This document shows positions 7,202 through 9,620 of a DNA stretch of 9,620 nucleotides, one piece after another; the stretch's first letter is position 1, and every line of letters starts with the position of its first letter. The DNA comes from Ruminococcus sp. (lineage in GTDB: Bacteria; Bacillota; Clostridia; Oscillospirales; Acutalibacteraceae): contig JAMPAE010000049.1 in NCBI GenBank assembly GCA_023667385.1, forward strand, positions 1 to 9,620, read 5' to 3'. Under the pieces are notes generated by a model. The model saw only the letters and a program-made list of their open reading frames with translations, ran no database searches and was not told where the DNA came from. Position numbers and translations under genes: made by a program.

Positions 7202-8470
7202 ATGAAAAACACAACCAAAAAAGTTTTTGCGCTTTTACTTGCAGTGCTGATGGCATTTTCGGTTTGCCCAATGGTGTTTGCCGAAGCTGAGCAAGATGCA
7301 AAAAACGAAACAATCGGCTTCACTGAGAAAGATTTTCTCAAGACGAGCGGCAACAAAATCGTTAACGCTGAGGGCAAGGAAGTTCAGCTCAAAGGCGTAA
7401 ACCTTGGTGCATGGCTAATTTGGGAAGATTGGCTTTGCCCTTATGAAGAGGTAAGCTCACATTATGAAGCCCTTGAAACTCTGACTGAGCGCTTCGGCGA
7501 AGAAAAAGCTTATGAGCTTATGAACATCTATCAGGATAACTGGATCACGGAATATGACCTTGATTTGATTAAGAAAATGGGCTTCAACTGTGTTCGTGTT
7601 CCGTTCTGGTTCAGAAATTTCTATTATGATGACAACGGCAGAAAGATTCTTGACAAAGACGGCAACTGGGATTTCTCACGTCTTGACTGGGTTGTTGAGG
7701 AATGTTCAAAGCGTGAGCTTTATGTCATTCTTGATATGCACGGTGCAGTCGGCTATCAGAGTGATGCTCCGCACAGCGGAAAGGGCTTGTCATGCGGCCT
7801 TTATGAAAAAACCGAGCAAGGTGAAAGATACCGTGAGCTGACAGATGAGCTTTGGACAGCAATCGCTTCAAGGTTCAACGGCAACCCTGCAATCGCAATG
7901 TATGACCTGCTTAACGAACCGATGTGTGATGTTGACTGCACTGCAATCAAGCGCCGCATCAACAATGAATCAATTTACACAAGGCTTTATGATACCGTCA
8001 GAAAAGCGGACAGTGATCACATCATCACAATGGAATGCATTTGGACTGCACTTGCACTTCCTCATTCATATCTTAAAGGCTGGACAAATGTTGTTTATCA
8101 GGTGCATTTTTATAACAACTCAAACTTCATTTTTAATCTCTTTGCACTGTTCACAAAGCTTATTCACTTCAATGTTCCAATGATGATGGGTGAATTTTAT
8201 CCGCATCAGCGAACCACATGGGAAAACTGCTTCTCATTCATGAACAAGATTAACTATAGCTGGCTTTTGTGGACATATAAGGCAACAGGTCATGGTATGT
8301 GGTCATCTGACTGGTGCCTGAGAGGCAGTAAGGATGGGTTTGAAAGGGCAAAGCTCAAAACTGATTCGTTTGAAGAAATTGCACGCAAATGGGGAAGCTG
8401 CATCCGCACCGAAAACGGCTTCCAGGATTCAGGTCACTATGATAAAAACGTTGCAGAATACTTAAAATAA
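7202..8470 (+). CDS. Secreted glycoside hydrolase family 5 (beta-glucanase/glucosidase-like)
   Basis: From ATG 7202 (AAAGGAG at 7186-7192) the protein has 422 residues. A Sec signal peptide is evident: basic MKNTTKK, then a hydrophobic run to about residue 25, with likely cleavage after FA at 27, so it acts outside the cell. The rest is a single GH5 TIM barrel: GVNLGAWL at 65-72, VRVPFW at 131-136, LDMHGAVGYQS at 177-187, the acid/base Glu239 in DLLNEP, HFY at 302-304, the nucleophile Glu331 in MMGEF, and the aromatic WTYK at 357-360. The GVNLGAWL and HGAVGYQS segments resemble exo-beta-1,3-glucanase-type GH5 members more than classical cellulases, but the substrate remains open. No carbohydrate-binding module, dockerin or sorting signal is seen. 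It bears no evident relation to the aro genes before it. Confidence 0.88.
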   Translation: MKNTTKKVFALLLAVLMAFSVCPMVFAEAEQDAKNETIGFTEKDFLKTSGNKIVNAEGKEVQLKGVNLGAWLIWEDWLCPYEEVSSHYEALETLTERFGEEKAYELMNIYQDNWITEYDLDLIKKMGFNCVRVPFWFRNFYYDDNGRKILDKDGNWDFSRLDWVVEECSKRELYVILDMHGAVGYQSDAPHSGKGLSCGLYEKTEQGERYRELTDELWTAIASRFNGNPAIAMYDLLNEPMCDVDCTAIKRRINNESIYTRLYDTVRKADSDHIITMECIWTALALPHSYLKGWTNVVYQVHFYNNSNFIFNLFALFTKLIHFNVPMMMGEFYPHQRTTWENCFSFMNKINYSWLLWTYKATGHGMWSSDWCLRGSKDGFERAKLKTDSFEEIARKWGSCIRTENGFQDSGHYDKNVAEYLK

Positions 8471-8489
8471 ACTGAAAACGGCATAAATT

Positions 8490-8535
8490 AACCGTCAGGT
8501 ACGTTGATACCTGACGGTTTCATTCTTATTTCTTT
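8490..8535 (+). terminator. Intrinsic terminator, probably bidirectional
   Basis: AACCGTCAGGTA and TACCTGACGGTT form a perfect 12-bp stem (8490-8501 with 8508-8519) around the 6-base loop CGTTGA. A T-rich tract follows on the + strand. On the opposite strand the complement of 8481-8489 is also T-rich. It lies between the stop of the GH5 gene (8470) and the stop of the convergent phosphoesterase gene (8526), so it can end both transcripts. Confidence 0.9.
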
Positions 8536-9224
8536 TTGAGCGGTTCGCCTGTCACTGCATTGATGATGTTGTTGAAAACACAGATGTGAGTTGTTGAAAT
8601 GAACTTATCCAAATGAAGTGAACCAAAATACCAATGCTTGAATTTGCAGGTTTTGCCAACATCCTCAAGATAGGTGTTGATGGCGGTTATGCTTGCATCA
8701 TTTTGCGTTTTGAGCAACAGGAAATCTTTGATTTTTGCAGGCGGTTCGTGTGAAATGATGATATCAACCTCGCCCTGATATTTTTGCAGGTTGTCAACAC
8801 CCTCAACAAGCTCATCCCTTGTCGGTATTTCCATTTCAGACCATGTGTTCATTTCAAAGCGTATCTCAATGTCAGGGCTTTCGCCGCCGCCCATTGTGAA
8901 AATTTTCTGCCCCTCAATTGTGAACACCTGTCCACGCATCAAATGAAAAATGTTTTCTGAAATTTGATGCACTTTGCCGCCGTTCCAACGCTTAATTTTG
9001 AGACGGCTGAGCATTTCAAAGTTTTCATGCGTTCCGTCAACAAAGCAAATGGTGTATTTCTTTTTGGAAAGCTTTTTTAAAACGCTCATTTCATCCTTAG
9101 AGCCATCCCAAATGAAGCCGAAATCGCCGCAGACGATGAGGGTATCACCTTTTTTGAGTTTGTTGAGCCTTGGGTCATCAAACCTTGAATAAATTCCGTG
9201 AGTGTCACCTGTAACATAAATCAT
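8526..9224 (-). CDS. Calcineurin-like metallophosphoesterase family protein with altered metal ligands
   Basis: The 232-residue protein starting MIYVTGDTHG belongs to the metallophosphoesterase fold. Motifs seen are GDTHG at 6-10 (Asp7, His9), GDFGF at 33-37 (Asp34), GTHEN at 64-68, MRGQVF at 96-101, ISHEPP at 157-162 (His159), and GSLH at 201-204. Active members normally read GNHE in the third motif and GHxH in the last; here the Asn is Thr65 and the first His is Ser202. Both changed positions normally hold the second metal, so activity may be altered or lost. The frame extends to a GTG at 9251, but GGTGG stands 7 bases before ATG 9224, and that start gives the family's usual first strand. 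The substrate is unknown. The gene is convergent with the GH5 gene and divergent from the gene at 9456. Confidence 0.8.
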   Translation of the reverse strand: MIYVTGDTHGIYSRFDDPRLNKLKKGDTLIVCGDFGFIWDGSKDEMSVLKKLSKKKYTICFVDGTHENFEMLSRLKIKRWNGGKVHQISENIFHLMRGQVFTIEGQKIFTMGGGESPDIEIRFEMNTWSEMEIPTRDELVEGVDNLQKYQGEVDIIISHEPPAKIKDFLLLKTQNDASITAINTYLEDVGKTCKFKHWYFGSLHLDKFISTTHICVFNNIINAVTGEPLKKK

Positions 9225-9284
9225 AGCCATACCACCGTAATAAAAATGCACTGAGAAAAATGTGTAAATTTTTGTTGAAAAGCG

Positions 9285-9313
9285 TTTATTTTTGCTGCAA
9301 TTATTGATATAAT
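9285..9313 (+). promoter_or_regulatory. Sigma-A-type promoter with extended -10
   Basis: TATAAT at 9308-9313 is a perfect -10 box, preceded by TG at 9305-9306 to give an extended -10 (TGATATAAT). A poor -35 candidate, TTTATT at 9285-9290, lies 17 bases upstream, as is common for extended -10 promoters. The start of transcription would be near 9320, giving a leader of about 135 bases before ATG 9456. Confidence 0.75.
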
Positions 9314-9320
9314 AAATAAA

Positions 9321-9455
9321 AATACATTCTGTCCCTCAAAAGGGAAGAAGGTTTGGCAATCATGCGATTGCTCAGTGACATTTTAACACATATTTTGCAA
9401 TAATGCAAACGCTAAGACGATTTTTCAAATAAATTACAGATATAGAGGGACGATT
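9321..9455 (+). promoter_or_regulatory. Structured 5' leader with a possible site that hides the ribosome binding site
   Basis: Three local hairpins can be read: TCCCT-CAAA-AGGGA at 9332-9345, GCAATC-ATGC-GATTGC at 9356-9371 and TTTGCA-ATAA-TGCAAA at 9394-9409. In addition GTCCCTC at 9331-9337 is an exact complement of GAGGGAC at 9445-9451, which contains the ribosome binding site of the next gene. The first hairpin and the long-range helix share the same strand, so they exclude each other. I do not recognise a known riboswitch consensus (c-di-GMP, c-di-AMP, SAM and fluoride were considered). The regulatory role is inference from complementarity alone. Confidence 0.45.
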
Positions 9456-9620
9456 ATGACAAAAAAGATTATTTCATTTTTATTTGCCGCTTTAATTATC
9501 ATTTCAAGCGTTTCCGCTTCGCTTTTTGCAGGTGCGGATTTCAACTCTGAGGAGTTTGTCAGTCAGTTGAAATCCTATTCATATTACATGGTAAGCCTTG
9601 ACGATGACACCGTGATGTTC
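9456..9620 (+). CDS. Secreted protein, N-terminus only; probable D-alanyl-D-alanine carboxypeptidase (peptidase S11)
   Basis: Only 55 residues lie in the window and the frame is open at its end. The start is ATG 9456 with GAGGG about 6 bases upstream. A clear signal peptide begins with MTKK, followed by a long hydrophobic stretch to about residue 25, with likely cleavage near LFAGA. The mature part carries YYMVSLDDDTVMF, which resembles the first strand of low-molecular-weight penicillin-binding proteins (the 'yvlmD.dTg.vLyeKN' pattern before the SxxK motif). Such enzymes trim peptidoglycan outside the membrane. The SxxK, SxN and KTG motifs needed to prove this are beyond the window, so the family call is tentative, while the secreted nature is well supported. 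Confidence 0.5.
   Translation, partial: MTKKIISFLFAALIIISSVSASLFAGADFNSEEFVSQLKSYSYYMVSLDDDTVMF

Noticed and set aside
7202..7270. Lipoprotein signal in the GH5 protein (Cys22)
   Set aside because: The residues before the Cys (FSV) do not fit a lipobox, whereas an ordinary signal peptidase site at residue 27 fits.
9225..9300. Promoter for the - strand phosphoesterase gene
   Set aside because: On the reverse complement, TTTACA with TTTTAT at 17 bases is a possible pair, but it places the transcription start almost on the start codon and the -10 is poor, so it is not reported as a feature.

Overview
The window is a compact aromatic amino acid (shikimate/chorismate) operon on the + strand, followed by a secreted glycoside hydrolase, a convergent phosphoesterase-like gene and the start of a probable cell-wall peptidase gene. 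The moderate-to-low GC content, AAAGGAG-type ribosome binding sites, a clostridial-style EPSP synthase motif, the aroE-aroK fusion and the secreted GH5 enzyme all suggest an anaerobic Firmicute of the Clostridia, most likely a gut Ruminococcaceae/Oscillospirales type. That placement is inference from sequence style, not from a search.

Positions 1-7146 form the aro operon: the tail of a probable prephenate dehydratase (pheA, cut by the window edge), aroB, aroC, an aroE-aroK fusion, type II aroQ, aroA, tyrA and a type I DAHP synthase. Together these supply all seven steps from phosphoenolpyruvate and erythrose 4-phosphate to chorismate, plus the branch enzymes towards tyrosine and (probably) phenylalanine. 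Gaps are short (12-40 bases), aroA and tyrA overlap by 14 bases, and no terminator lies inside, so one transcript is likely. The gene for the first enzyme, DAHP synthase, comes last.

Positions 7147-8520 hold a secreted GH5 glycosidase gene. It sits 55 bases after the DAHP synthase gene with its own good ribosome binding site but no convincing promoter or intervening terminator, so it may be read from the aro transcript. A 12-bp perfect-stem hairpin follows it and probably ends transcription in both directions, because the next gene (8526-9224, - strand) is convergent. That gene encodes a metallophosphoesterase-fold protein in which two expected metal ligands are replaced.

Positions 9225-9455 are a non-coding gap with a consensus extended -10 promoter (TGATATAAT) reading right. 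Its roughly 135-base leader can form several hairpins. The most notable is GTCCCTC near the leader start, which is exactly complementary to GAGGGAC covering the ribosome binding site of the last gene. That gene (9456 to the window end) starts with a signal peptide and resembles the N-terminus of a D-alanyl-D-alanine carboxypeptidase. The leader is the best candidate for an undescribed regulatory element in the window.
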